Shown one piece after another: positions 26,301 to 34,414 of a stretch of 64,000 nt of DNA. The stretch covers positions 8,171,001-8,235,000 of the forward strand of contig NZ_CP118574.1 in the NCBI RefSeq assembly GCF_028898845.1, written 5' to 3'. The notes under the pieces were generated by a model. The model had not been told where the DNA came from. It saw only the letters and a list, made by a program, of their open reading frames with translations, and made no database searches. Source of the stretch: Streptomyces sp. WZ-12. GTDB lineage: Bacteria; Actinomycetota; Actinomycetes; Streptomycetales; Streptomycetaceae. Each line of letters starts with the position of its first letter. The first letter of the stretch is position 1. The translations under genes and the position numbers were made by a program.

Positions 26301-28120
26301 TCGAGGTGGTGTTGGGAGGCCATCCGAAGGTGCGGTCCGCCGTCGTGGTGGCCAGGGACGGCAGGTGGCTGATCGCCTACGTGGTCCCGCAGGGCCACAG
26401 CGCGCCCACCGCCGACGAACTGCACCACCATGCCGCCGCCGAACTCCCGTCGTACATGGTCCCTTCGGCCTTCGTCACCCTCGACCACCTTCCGCTGACC
26501 GCCAACGGGAAGCTCGACCGGTCGGCGCTGCCCGCGCCCACGGCGCCCGCGCAGGGCCATGAGACGCCCGTGACCCCCGTCGAGGAGGGGCTGGCGCGGG
26601 CCTGGGCCGCGGTCCTGCCCGTGGCGCACTTCGGCCGCCACGACAACTTCTTCGCCCTCGGCGGCGACTCCCTGCTCGGGGTGCGTGCCGTCGCCAAGGC
26701 CGCCGAGAACGGCCTGTACGTCACGCTCCGCGAGCTCTACGCCCATCCCACCCTGGCGGGACTGGCCACCGTCGCCAGAAGGACACCGCCCGCCACGGCC
26801 CCGCAGACGGCCGTCACCGGGCGGGCCGACCTCGCCGCCGCCCAACGGTGGTTCTTCGCGCAGGACTTCGCGGATCCTGACCACTGGAACGGCATGTGGC
26901 CGGTCTTCGAGCTGGACGGTCCGCTCGACCCGAAGCGGCTCGGCCAGGCCCTCACCACCGTTCTCGGGCACCACGACGGCCTGCGGGCCCGGTTCCGCCG
27001 CGACGAGCGGGGCTGGTACGCCCACCTTCCCGGCGACGACCCGGCCAGGGCCGCCGAGGTACGCGTGGTGGACCTGCACGCGGTCCCCGACACCGCACTC
27101 GAAGCGGAGATCGGCCGCCATGCCGCCCTGCGCAACGGGGGCCTGGACCTGGCCGAGGGCCGCACCGTCCAGCTCACCTACTTCGACCTCGGGGCACGGC
27201 GCCGCCCCCGACTGCTGGTCAGCGCGCACTGGTTGGTGATGGACTACTACTCGTCGCGGGTGTTCTACGAGGACCTGCGCACCGCCTACGCCGCCCTGGA
27301 GCGCGGCGAGATCCCCGCCCTGCCGCCCAAGACCGCGTCGCTGCCGCAGTGCGCCGCGCAACTGCACGCCTACGCGGCCGGCCCGGAACCGGCGGCAGAA
27401 CTGCCGTACTGGACCCGCCTGGCCGAGGGCGCCCGACCACCGCTGCCCGTCGACCACCGTCTGGGCCCCAACGTCCAGTCCTCCGCCGTACGGCACATGG
27501 TGCACCTCACCGGTCCAACAGCCGTCCTCATCACGCGCGAGCTGCCCCGCACCCGTGGGGTGGAGATCCGCGAGGTGCTGCTCACCGCGCTGACCCGGAC
27601 GGTGACGGCCTGGACCGGACAGCCGGAGCTCTTCGTCGAGTTGGAGGGGCACGGCCGGGAGCGCGCGTTCGGGACGCTGGACGTCTCGCGCACCGTCGCC
27701 CGGTTCTCCACACTGTCGCCCCTGGCCCTGCGCCCGGGGGACCTGGACGCCGTCTGCGAGCAGCTCCGCGCCGTCCCCAACCGCGGGACCGGATACGGGG
27801 TGTTGCGCTATCTGCACCCCGATCCCGAGGTCAGGGCGCGCCTGGCCGCCGTGCCCGCCCCCGAGATCGGATTCAACTTCTGGGGCGACGTCAGCGAGTA
27901 CTTCACCGGCGACGCCCGCCCGGTGGTGGAGTCCTTCGGCCAGCACCGCAGCGGCGCCGGACACCGGCCACGGGTGCTCGACCTCATGGCGCTCACCGCG
28001 GACGGCGAACTGCGACTGGCCTGGACCTACAGCGCCAACCTGCACACCGCGCAGACCGTGCGGATGCTCGCCGAGCGGTTCACCGAGGAACTGCGCGCGA
28101 TGGCCAAGGAGGCCGGGTGA
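23354..28120 (+). CDS. NRPS: (carrier-like)-Cy-A(Cys)-PCP-E-like
   Basis: A 1588-residue single-module synthetase. Residues about 45-95 look like a carrier domain: the helical pattern ending YGVDVPLELLF aligns with ACPs and puts a Ser in LASLDAV where GGDSL is normal. Heterocyclisation domain: FPLTDVQQAYWLGD (about 121) and the DxxxxD motif DLLFVD (about 252). Adenylation domain: FTSGSTGVPKG (about 715), FDLSVYD, GGATE, NGKLD. The ten pocket residues read D-L-Y-N-L-S-L-I-W-K, the classic cysteine code. Carrier: LGGDSLLG (about 1105). The C-terminal 430 residues follow epimerase motifs (AQRWFF, EGHGRE, PNRGTGYG, FNFWG), but HHxxxDG reads HWLVMDY. No thioesterase domain. ATG with GGGGAG upstream. 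Predicted chemistry: condense an acyl group with Cys and close a thiazoline. Confidence 0.95.
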   Translation: MSVRSDSYHPVERPVTEDVAGTGEIDGIIGQLGELFAELGEDNEDLVLPTGPDDPLFLASLDAVYAKTAIEARYGVDVPLELLFGGGTLRALAEAVRTLAPVGDDGAVPALVPRPEKRFEPFPLTDVQQAYWLGDAGFDLGGRSAHFYAEIDVFTASVERAEWAFNELINRHDMLRATVLADGRQQVARQVPAYRFRHADLRGLPEDDRRCRLHATRAEMAGQVFDARTWPLYEIRAHSLEAARLRLHISIDLLFVDAGSLRLLLAAWIRLILDPRSLGPAPEATFRDYLLAAAAQRDTPAHGRARAYWLERADTLPPAPELPLQALPDAGLPVFTRRERRLPAHLWRRLKDRANALGVTPSVLLCTAYADVLRTWSKSPRFTVNVTLADRPRWHPDIPRLIGDFTSTVLLECDLTEHQDLALVAGRLQQRLRTDLKHARFSGVALQREMARRHGGAQARMPVVFTSLLDERDGLGALEGVVFEVGHAVSQTPQVHLDNQVQLRGGELLVSWDAVEAAFPDGVLDDMFGAYLDLVERFAEQDSPDPVTVPGRQLEVRRTVNATEGPSPYELIHAALDRQAAARPDAPAVIGADHTLTFGELDRRANQIAHRLRGLGAVPNTLVAVVMHKGWQQVAAVLGVVRAGAAYLPVDAALPPARIERLIAAGNARIALVQPGVTPPTGTTAVTVPLQPWTDVPDVPLDVPDTTPDDLAYVIFTSGSTGVPKGVMTSHRAAVNTLDDIRGRFGAGPAERVLGLSSLSFDLSVYDVFGVLGGGGAVVLPAPDESRDPGRWAELAGTHGVTLWNTVPALLELLAEHCERYGAALPATLRTVLLSGDWIPLALPGRVRAVSAGRPELISLGGATEAAIWSIHHPIGDVDPAWRSIPYGTPLRNQTFHVFGPGLTPKPDHVPGELYIGGLGVARGYWGDPERTAERFLRHPHTGERLYRTGDLGRYLPDGTVEFLGRDDFQVKIGGHRIELGEIEVVLGGHPKVRSAVVVARDGRWLIAYVVPQGHSAPTADELHHHAAAELPSYMVPSAFVTLDHLPLTANGKLDRSALPAPTAPAQGHETPVTPVEEGLARAWAAVLPVAHFGRHDNFFALGGDSLLGVRAVAKAAENGLYVTLRELYAHPTLAGLATVARRTPPATAPQTAVTGRADLAAAQRWFFAQDFADPDHWNGMWPVFELDGPLDPKRLGQALTTVLGHHDGLRARFRRDERGWYAHLPGDDPARAAEVRVVDLHAVPDTALEAEIGRHAALRNGGLDLAEGRTVQLTYFDLGARRRPRLLVSAHWLVMDYYSSRVFYEDLRTAYAALERGEIPALPPKTASLPQCAAQLHAYAAGPEPAAELPYWTRLAEGARPPLPVDHRLGPNVQSSAVRHMVHLTGPTAVLITRELPRTRGVEIREVLLTALTRTVTAWTGQPELFVELEGHGRERAFGTLDVSRTVARFSTLSPLALRPGDLDAVCEQLRAVPNRGTGYGVLRYLHPDPEVRARLAAVPAPEIGFNFWGDVSEYFTGDARPVVESFGQHRSGAGHRPRVLDLMALTADGELRLAWTYSANLHTAQTVRMLAERFTEELRAMAKEAG

Positions 28121-28158
28121 GTCCGCAGGGGCAGACCACGAGCGGGGAGGAGCAGGAC

Positions 28159-29865
28159 ATGAACGGGGCAGTGCACAGCGGGGAGTATCCGCGACCCGAG
28201 GGCGTCTTCGGTGCGGCGACCGTGCCCGAGGCGCTGGAGCGCTCTGCGGGCACGGCGGCCGGGATCACCGTGGTCGACCGTCATCTGGAGGAGACCCCGC
28301 TGCCGTACGCGCTGCTCGCGTCGTCCGCCCGGCGGGTGGCCGCCGGTCTCGCCGAGGCCGGCGTCGTCCCGGGGGACCGGGTCGCCCTGATCTCCTCGAC
28401 CTCCCCGGGCTTCCTGTTCAGCCTGTTCGGTGTCTGGCGGGCCGGGGCCGTCCCGGTCGTGCTGCCCTTGCCGCACCGCCTGTCCGACCTGCCCGACACC
28501 GTCGCCGAGATCAACCGGCGGCTGGACCACGTGGACGCCCGTGCGGTGGTCGTCGCCGACGCGTTCGGCGACTTCATGGCCGGCCGGATCGACGCGGGAC
28601 GCCCGGTGCTCCGATGCGGCGAACTGACCGCGGCGCGCGGGGAGATGACCGGACCCGTCGCCGTCGCCCCCGACGACCTGGGCTACCTCCAGTTCACCTC
28701 CGGCACCACGGGTGCGCCGCGGGCGGTCGCCCTCACCCACCGGCAACTGCTCACCAACGCGGCCGTGTGCTGCGAGAGGTTGAGGCTGGACCGGGAGCGC
28801 AGCGTGCACGTGAGCTGGCTGCCGCTCTACCACGACATGGGCCTGATCTCGGTGCTGGCGGGCATGTCCTACGGCATCAGGCTGGTGCTCCAGTCGCCGG
28901 AGGCGTTCCTGTCCCGCCCCGATTCGTGGGTGGACGCCCTGTCGAGGTACCGGGCCACCAGCACGGTCGCCCCGAACTTCGCCTACGGCCTGGCCGCCCG
29001 CGGCATGCGCCTCGCCCCGCGGGAGTTGGACCTGTCGGCCCTGGAGGTGTGTGGCGACGGTGCCGAGCCGATCCGGGCCGCGACGCTGGAGAAGTTCGTC
29101 GCGGCCGGCTCCCGGTACGGTCTCCGACCGCAGGCGATCACGCCCATGTACGGGCTGGCCGAGGCCACCCTCGCGGTCGCGATGGGCGAGGTGGATGCGC
29201 CGCTCGCCTGGGACCACGTCTCCCGGGAAGGGCTCCAGACGGGAGGTGTCGCCCGGCCGGTCGCCCCCGGATCACCGGACTCCAGGGCGCTGGCCGTGTG
29301 CGGTCACCCGGTGCCCGGGGTCAGCGTCCGGATCACGGATGAGGAGGGACGGGCGCTGGCGGATCGGGAGGTCGGCGAGATCTGCGTCCGCAGCCCCGCC
29401 CGCATGCAGGGCTACTGGGCCGAACCCGAGGCCACCGCGCGGGCCGTGCGGGACGGTTGGCTGCGCACCGGCGACCTCGGCTACCGGATGGCGGACGGTC
29501 TGGTCGTCTGCGGCCGCATCAAGGACATGATCATCGTTGGCGGGCGCAACCTCTATCCGGAGGACTACGAGCACGTCGCCGTCAAGGTCGAGGGCGTCAG
29601 GCCGGTGTGCGCGGCGTTCGCCGTGCCGGGCACCGAGCGCATGATCGTCGCGGTGGAGCCCGCCAAGGGCGTCGACGGCCCCCAGGATCTCGCCGCGCGG
29701 GTCATGGCGCGGCTCCGCGAACAACTCGGACACGCGCCGGACAGGGTCGTGGTGGTGGCGAAGGACTCGATCCCCCGCACTTCCTCCGGCAAGGTCCAGC
29801 GCGGCCGCTGCCGGGAGCGCCTGCTCGCGGGAGAGCTGTCCGTCACGGCCGAACTCGCCCGCTGA
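28159..29865 (+). CDS. fatty-acyl-AMP ligase (starter activation)
   Basis: A 568-residue ANL-superfamily enzyme of the FAAL type. Motifs: FTSGTTGAPRAVALTH (P-loop, about 184-199), WLPLYHDMGLI (about 225), the FAAL-like PNFAYGLAARG and MYGLAEATLAVA, then LRTGDLGYR and the catalytic lysine in SSGKVQRG near the C-terminus. FAALs form acyl-adenylates and pass the acyl group to a carrier protein. It follows the NRPS by 38 bp with GAGGAG before the ATG; a GTG at 28117 overlapping the NRPS stop is an alternative start. It most likely loads the carrier-like N-terminus of the NRPS. Given the biotin context, pimelate or another dicarboxylate is a reasonable substrate (inference). Confidence 0.9.
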   Translation: MNGAVHSGEYPRPEGVFGAATVPEALERSAGTAAGITVVDRHLEETPLPYALLASSARRVAAGLAEAGVVPGDRVALISSTSPGFLFSLFGVWRAGAVPVVLPLPHRLSDLPDTVAEINRRLDHVDARAVVVADAFGDFMAGRIDAGRPVLRCGELTAARGEMTGPVAVAPDDLGYLQFTSGTTGAPRAVALTHRQLLTNAAVCCERLRLDRERSVHVSWLPLYHDMGLISVLAGMSYGIRLVLQSPEAFLSRPDSWVDALSRYRATSTVAPNFAYGLAARGMRLAPRELDLSALEVCGDGAEPIRAATLEKFVAAGSRYGLRPQAITPMYGLAEATLAVAMGEVDAPLAWDHVSREGLQTGGVARPVAPGSPDSRALAVCGHPVPGVSVRITDEEGRALADREVGEICVRSPARMQGYWAEPEATARAVRDGWLRTGDLGYRMADGLVVCGRIKDMIIVGGRNLYPEDYEHVAVKVEGVRPVCAAFAVPGTERMIVAVEPAKGVDGPQDLAARVMARLREQLGHAPDRVVVVAKDSIPRTSSGKVQRGRCRERLLAGELSVTAELAR

Positions 29866-29870
29866 GTAGG

Positions 29871-29907
29871 GTGGTTGCCGGCCGCGGTGGAAGCGTCCGG
29901 CAACCGC
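29871..29907. terminator. bidirectional hairpin between ligase and P450
   Basis: GTGGTTGCCGG (29871-29881) pairs with CCGGCAACCGC (29897-29907), with one wobble pair, between the convergent stops. Confidence 0.7.
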
Positions 29908-29922
29908 GGAACGCCGATGACG

Positions 29923-31308
29923 TCAGCGGCGCCGGGTCACCACCACGCGGGCTCCCCGCTTCGGGATCAGCGTGACGTGGTGGGCCCGCTGGGCCTCCGG
30001 CTCCGGCCGGTCCGGCCGCAGGTCGTAGCGCTGGAGCAGCTCCCGCAGTACGACCGTCGCCTCCATCAGGGCGAAGCCGGCGCCGATACAGCGGCGGGCG
30101 CCCCCACCGAACGGGATCCAGGTGTTGGCCGGCGGCTGGCCGTCCAGGAACCGTTCGGGGCGGAAGGCATCCGGCTGCTCGTGGTGCCGGGGATCGGACT
30201 GCACCAGCCCGATGGCCGGCATGACCGTGGACCCGGCGGGCAGCCGGTAGCCGCCCACGGTGAGCGGGGCGGAGAGCTGCCGGGCCACCTCGTAGACCAC
30301 GGGCTTGAGCCGCAGGGCCTCCTTGGCGACCGCCGTCAGATACGCCTCGTCGCCCTCGTCCGCCGCCTTCCGGGCCCGCGCCAACTCCGCCGGATCCCGG
30401 ACCAGTTCGTGCAGCGCCCAGGCCAGTCCGGTCGCGGTGGTCTCGTGTCCGGCCAGCAACAGCGTGATGAGCTGGTCCCGCATCTCCGGATCGGTGAAAC
30501 GGTTCTCCCCGGGCTGGGACCCCTCGGCCCCCTCCGCCTGGAGCAGTCGGGAGAGCACATCGGTCCTGTTGTGCAGGTCCGCCGCCCGGCGCCGGTCCGC
30601 GATCTCGGCGTAGAGCAGCTTGTCCAGCCGACGTTGCAGGGACACATGGCGGCGCCACGGCCCGACGCGTCGGAGCAGGGGATAGGGCAGCCCGAGCAGG
30701 GTGACGGGGCCGATGTCCGCGATGCCCCGCACCAGCGGCCGTAGTTGCTGCAGTCGCTGCTCGTCGGTCACGCCGAACACGACCTGGAGGATCACCTCCA
30801 GGGTCAGCGCCTGCATCCTGCGGTGGGAGCCGATGGCGCGCTCCTCCGGCCAACGCTCCACCTCGGCCCTGGTCAGCTTGGTGACCATGTCCTCGTACCC
30901 GCGCAGCGCCGCTCCGGTGAAGGCGGGCATCAACAGCCGCCGGGCGCGGCGGTGTTCGTCCTCGTCGATGAGGAGCACGGAGTGGTCGCCCAGTGCCGGC
31001 CCCATGATGGCGTTGCCCTCGCCGGCGTGCAGCACCTCGACCGGGCCGGCGAAGACGGTCTTGATGTCCTCCGGCCTGGAGAGGATCACCAAGTGCCGGG
31101 TGGGGGTGGTCAACCGCAGTGTGAACACCTCTCCGTACCGGCGCTTGAGCAGGGGGAACAGCCAGTGGCGGCACTCGGAGAAGAGCAGGGTCTGGACGAC
31201 CGCGGGAAGCCGCAGCCCCGGCGGCCTCGTCAGTCCGCCGGTTGCGGCGGGCGCCTCGGTTCCGGCGGTGGTACCGCCGCTGGAAAGATCGTCAACGCCG
31301 CTGGACAC
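29923..31308 (-). CDS. cytochrome P450
   Basis: A 461-residue P450. The I-helix oxygen-activation motif is LLAGHETTATG (about residues 273-283), the K-helix ExxR is KEALRLKP, and the heme loop is FGGGARRCIGAGFA with the thiolate cysteine (about 408). The N-terminus (LRLPAVVQTLLFSECRHWLF) lacks a membrane anchor, so it is soluble. Its size and G-G-G-A-R-R-C-I-G loop resemble the CYP102/CYP110-like bacterial group. GTG 31308 is chosen because GGGGGAA lies upstream. It converges on the ligase and diverges from streptavidin. A role in oxidising, perhaps oxidatively decarboxylating, the NRPS thiazoline is an inference. No ferredoxin partner is encoded nearby. Confidence 0.95.
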   Translation of the reverse strand: MSSGVDDLSSGGTTAGTEAPAATGGLTRPPGLRLPAVVQTLLFSECRHWLFPLLKRRYGEVFTLRLTTPTRHLVILSRPEDIKTVFAGPVEVLHAGEGNAIMGPALGDHSVLLIDEDEHRRARRLLMPAFTGAALRGYEDMVTKLTRAEVERWPEERAIGSHRRMQALTLEVILQVVFGVTDEQRLQQLRPLVRGIADIGPVTLLGLPYPLLRRVGPWRRHVSLQRRLDKLLYAEIADRRRAADLHNRTDVLSRLLQAEGAEGSQPGENRFTDPEMRDQLITLLLAGHETTATGLAWALHELVRDPAELARARKAADEGDEAYLTAVAKEALRLKPVVYEVARQLSAPLTVGGYRLPAGSTVMPAIGLVQSDPRHHEQPDAFRPERFLDGQPPANTWIPFGGGARRCIGAGFALMEATVVLRELLQRYDLRPDRPEPEAQRAHHVTLIPKRGARVVVTRRR

Positions 31309-31757
31309 AGCAGAATTCCCCCATCTCGAAGACCGATACTGCTGCGTACGGGAGAGTAATCCCGCCCCGAGGTCACGGTAGCAGCCCCCGGTGGCGCATA
31401 CGCGGTAACTGCGGCTTTCGGCAGTGGTGTTGGGCTCGGCATCGACAGAGTCGGGGCCCGGCGGTGCCGCGTGGCACCTGTGCGTCGTGGGCCGACTCAA
31501 AAGGTGCGGGGGAATGTGATCGTCCGCGTGCAGGTAATGCGCGTCATGATGCGATCGAAATGCCTTACGAGATAGGGGATATGTGTGTTGAGTCGGGGGT
31601 GTCGGCCAGAGTAGGATCTCGGCCGGACATGGACTGCTGGTCACGGATAACGGAATTGGTGATTCTCTTTCCGTGGCAGCGGAATTGATTCTTCCGGCGG
31701 AAATGCGGGAGCCCCGCGCGTCCGACCGGTTCTGGATCACAACGTGGGGAGAAAATC
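31309..31757. promoter_or_regulatory. divergent promoter region between P450 and streptavidin
   Basis: About 450 bp with no gene. It is noticeably richer in A+T near 31500-31700 than the coding DNA around it, as expected for promoters. I cannot assign a regulator box. GGGGAGA lies 5 bases before the streptavidin GTG. Confidence 0.55.
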
Positions 31758-32315
31758 GTGTCGCACCTGCGCAAGATCGGAATTGCCGCGGTCGCCGTCT
31801 CGCTGGCCAGCATCACGGTCACCGCGAGCGCCTCGCCGCAGACGGGCCCGGCCAAGACGGCCGCCGCGCGGTCCGCCGCCGCGACGGGCATCACGGGCAC
31901 CTGGTACAACCAGCTCGGCTCCACCTTCGTCGTCACCGCCGACGCCGATGGCGGCCTCACCGGTACCTACGACTCGACGGTCGGCAACGCCGAGAAGCGC
32001 TACGTGCTGACCGGCCGGTACGACACCGCACCCGCCACGGACGGCAGCGGCACGGCCCTGAGTTGGACGGTCTCCTGGCGCAACGACTACCGCAACGCCC
32101 ACTCCGCGACGGCGTGGAGCGGACAGTACTTCGGTGGCACCGACGCCCGGATCGCCACCCAGTGGCTGCTGGCCTCCGGCACCACCACCGCCAACGAGTG
32201 GCAGTCCACATTGGTCGGCCACGATGCCTTCACCAAGAACAAGCCGTCGCCCGCCGCCATCGCCGCCGCCCGCCGGGCCGGAGTGAACAGCGGGGTGCCC
32301 TTCGACCGGAAGTGA
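31758..32315 (+). CDS. streptavidin (secreted biotin-binding protein)
   Basis: A 185-residue precursor. Residues 1-25 are a signal peptide ([20 protein letters not shown], cleavage after ASA). The mature beta-barrel starts [12 protein letters not shown]. With a constant offset of 28 from mature S. avidinii numbering, every biotin contact is conserved: Asn51, Ser55, Tyr71, Ser73, Asn77, Trp107, Ser116, Thr118, Trp120, Trp136, Leu138, Trp148 from the neighbouring subunit, and Asp156. The RYD loop (residues 87-89) is kept. Differences lie mainly on the surface and in the C-terminal tail (SGVPFDRK), so it is a natural variant, not the classical sequence. It should form a tetramer that sequesters biotin outside the cell. 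GTG start with GGGGAGA. Followed by a 17-bp-arm terminator. Confidence 0.98.
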   Translation: MSHLRKIGIAAVAVSLASITVTASASPQTGPAKTAAARSAAATGITGTWYNQLGSTFVVTADADGGLTGTYDSTVGNAEKRYVLTGRYDTAPATDGSGTALSWTVSWRNDYRNAHSATAWSGQYFGGTDARIATQWLLASGTTTANEWQSTLVGHDAFTKNKPSPAAIAAARRAGVNSGVPFDRK

Positions 32316-32333
32316 CGCGCCGCGCCACGCCAA

Positions 32334-32373
32334 CGGGCGGGTGCCCGGAGGGACTTCTCCGGGCACCCGCCCG
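32334..32373. terminator. strong bidirectional hairpin terminator
   Basis: CGGGCGGGTGCCCGGAG (32334-32350) and CTCCGGGCACCCGCCCG (32357-32373) are perfect 17-bp arms with a 6-base loop. It separates convergent streptavidin and bioM. Confidence 0.9.
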
Positions 32374-32398
32374 TCCGGCGCCGGGCCCGGCCACCGTG

Positions 32399-33079
32399 CT
32401 ACAGCGGGGGATACATCGCCTCGTACTTCGCGATGGTCTCGCCCGGCGAACCGTCCGCGACGACCCGGCCCCGGTCGAGCACGATCACCCGGTCCAACTC
32501 GGCGAGCAGTTCGAGATCGTGGGACACGACCACCACGTGCTGCGGCAGTTCCCTGATGAGCTTGGTGACCCGGCGGCGGTTGCCGAGATCCAGCAGCGTC
32601 GTCGGCTCGTCGAACACCACGTACCGCGGCTCCAGGGCCAGCACCGCGGCGATCGCCAGCAACTGCTTCTGCCCTCCGCTGAGCAGATGCGCTGGATGGT
32701 CCCGGAACTCGCTCAGCCCGTACTCCACCAGCACCTCCTCCACCCGCCCGGCGGTCTCCGTCCGGCTGAGGCCGTGGTGCTTGAGCCCGAACGCCAGGTC
32801 CTCGGCGACCGTGGGCATCACGATCTGCACGTCCGGGTCCTGGAAGACGAAGCCGACCTGGCGGCGCACCTCCCGGCCCTTGCGGGCGGTGTCCAGGCCG
32901 TTGACCCGCACCCGGCCCTTCTCCGGCACCAGCAGGCCGTTCAGCAGCCGGGCGAAGGTGCTCTTGCCCGAGCCGTTCGAACCGACCACGCCGACGCGGT
33001 GGGTGTCCAGGGCGAGCGTGATGTCGTCCAGTACCCACCGCTCGCCGAACCGGTGGCTGACGCCGTCGATCTCGATCAT
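32399..33079 (-). CDS. bioM: ECF biotin transporter ATPase
   Basis: A 226-residue ABC ATPase. Walker A is GSNGSGKST (about residues 34-42), Q-loop FVFQDPDVQ, signature LLSGGQKQ, Walker B YVVFDEP and H-loop VVVSHD. The Q-loop form FQDPDxQ(I/L) is the hallmark of ECF-type ATPases. It powers uptake of biotin bound by BioY through BioN. Its ATG overlaps the bioY stop by four bases, so it is the last gene of the operon. Only one ATPase is present, as in BioMNY systems. Confidence 0.95.
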   Translation of the reverse strand: MIEIDGVSHRFGERWVLDDITLALDTHRVGVVGSNGSGKSTFARLLNGLLVPEKGRVRVNGLDTARKGREVRRQVGFVFQDPDVQIVMPTVAEDLAFGLKHHGLSRTETAGRVEEVLVEYGLSEFRDHPAHLLSGGQKQLLAIAAVLALEPRYVVFDEPTTLLDLGNRRRVTKLIRELPQHVVVVSHDLELLAELDRVIVLDRGRVVADGSPGETIAKYEAMYPPL

Positions 33080-33642
33080 GCGCCGGCGCCCGCCGTCCGC
33101 CGGGGCTCGATCAACGGGTACGCACGGCGCACCGCGACCGCGGCGACCGAGGCCAGCACCACCTTCAGCAGGTCGCCCGGCAGGAAGACCGCCGAGGCCA
33201 CCGTGGCCTTGCCCAACGGCATGCCGGAGACCACCGCCATCCACGGGATGCCGACGACGTAGAGCAGCAGCGCCGCGCCGGCGAAGTTCGCCAGGATCGC
33301 CCGCCAGAGCGTGTAGTGGTGCCACATCCGCTCGGTCAACAGGCCGGCGAGCCAGGCGCCGAGAGGGTAGGCCAGGATGAAGCCGCCGGTGGGGCCGAGG
33401 ATCGTCCCGAGGCCGCCGCGGCCGCCGGGCAGCACCGGCAGTCCGACCACGACCAGCACCACGAACAGCAGCACCGCCAGCCCGCCCCGGCGTGCGCCGA
33501 TGACGGATCCCGCGAGCGCGACGCCGAGCGTCTGGGACGTGATGGGAGCCGGTACGAACGGCACCTCAATCAGCGGGAAAAGCCCCAGCACCACCATGAT
33601 CGCGGCGAACAACGCGATCTGCGCGATGTCTTTCGTACGCAC
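33076..33642 (-). CDS. bioY: biotin-binding S component
   Basis: A 188-residue membrane protein with six hydrophobic segments. Family signatures are the N-terminal FPLIEVPFVPAPITSQTLGV, then GTILGPTGGFILAYPLGAWL and SAVFLPGDLLKVVLASVAAV. The GGF-x-(L/A)-(A/G) loop and the PGDxLK motif line the biotin pocket in BioY proteins. It captures biotin at high affinity and works with BioN and BioM. GTG start at 33642, behind a G-rich ribosome site. The 118-bp gap to bioN could hold an internal promoter. Confidence 0.95.
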   Translation of the reverse strand: MRTKDIAQIALFAAIMVVLGLFPLIEVPFVPAPITSQTLGVALAGSVIGARRGGLAVLLFVVLVVVGLPVLPGGRGGLGTILGPTGGFILAYPLGAWLAGLLTERMWHHYTLWRAILANFAGAALLLYVVGIPWMAVVSGMPLGKATVASAVFLPGDLLKVVLASVAAVAVRRAYPLIEPRRTAGAGA

Positions 33643-33760
33643 CCCTCAACCCCCCGGGAACGATGTGGAATTACGGCCAGCGGCTCATCCTAGGCGGCCC
33701 GCACGACGTGCACCGCCCCTCCTGCAACTCGGTTTCATCTCGCCTGAGTTCGCCCGGTAT

Positions 33761-34408
33761 TCACCCAGCCGGAGCCTTGGCCCCGGGCTGCCGGGCCTTT
33801 TCCGGGAGGTCGGGCCGGGAGTCCAACCCGCGCGCCTCCAGCGCCTCACCCAGGCCGTCGGCCAGGCGCAGCGTCCGCACCAGCAGCGGCGTCAGGAACG
33901 CGACGCTGCGCTCCACCCCGCGGGCCTTCTGGGCCGCCCGCACCAGGTCGGCCTGCTCCTTGATGACCGGGACGAAGCGGATGGTCATGGCCACCATCAG
34001 GCCGACCCGCTCCGGGCGGACTCCCAGGCGCGCGAAGGGCCGCAGCGCCCACTCCACGGTCCGCACCATGTCCGAGGTCCGGGTGGTCAGCGTGATCAGG
34101 CTCGCCAGCGTCACCAGCACCACGACGCGCTCCCCGACCAGCAGCGCGCTCGTCCAACTGGTCAGCAGGCCCTGGGCGGCCACCAACAGCGCGGCGAACG
34201 GCACGATGGCCAGCACCTGCCGCGTGGCGAGCCGCACCGGGATCCGGGCCAGCGCGTAGCACAGCGCCACTGCGACCGCCGCCCCGCCGAGCACCAGCGG
34301 CGAGTGGACGAAGAACGACGCGGTGCCCGCGGCGAACAGCACCAGCAACTTCAGGCCGGCCGGCGCCGCGTGCACGCACGTCCGGGCGGGGTGGTAGAGC
34401 CCGATCAC
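33761..34408 (-). CDS. bioN: ECF biotin transporter transmembrane coupling protein
   Basis: A 215-residue EcfT-type protein. Helices are at about residues 18-35, 38-55, 63-83 and 87-105. The two cytoplasmic coupling helices carry the Ala-Arg-Gly signature, here KARGVERS (about 164-171) and EARGLDSRP (about 193-201), which transmit ATP hydrolysis by BioM. GTG start 6 bases after the thiolase-like stop, so translation is coupled. The order bioN-bioY-bioM behind ligase and thiolase-like genes makes a single operon for biotin and pimelate supply. Confidence 0.93.
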   Translation of the reverse strand: MIGLYHPARTCVHAAPAGLKLLVLFAAGTASFFVHSPLVLGGAAVAVALCYALARIPVRLATRQVLAIVPFAALLVAAQGLLTSWTSALLVGERVVVLVTLASLITLTTRTSDMVRTVEWALRPFARLGVRPERVGLMVAMTIRFVPVIKEQADLVRAAQKARGVERSVAFLTPLLVRTLRLADGLGEALEARGLDSRPDLPEKARQPGAKAPAG

Positions 34409-34414
34409 CGGTAC

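Noticed and set aside
25838..28045. 735-codon - frame inside the NRPS
   Set aside because: Perfect antisense of domain-bearing NRPS sequence; low-complexity product with no motif.
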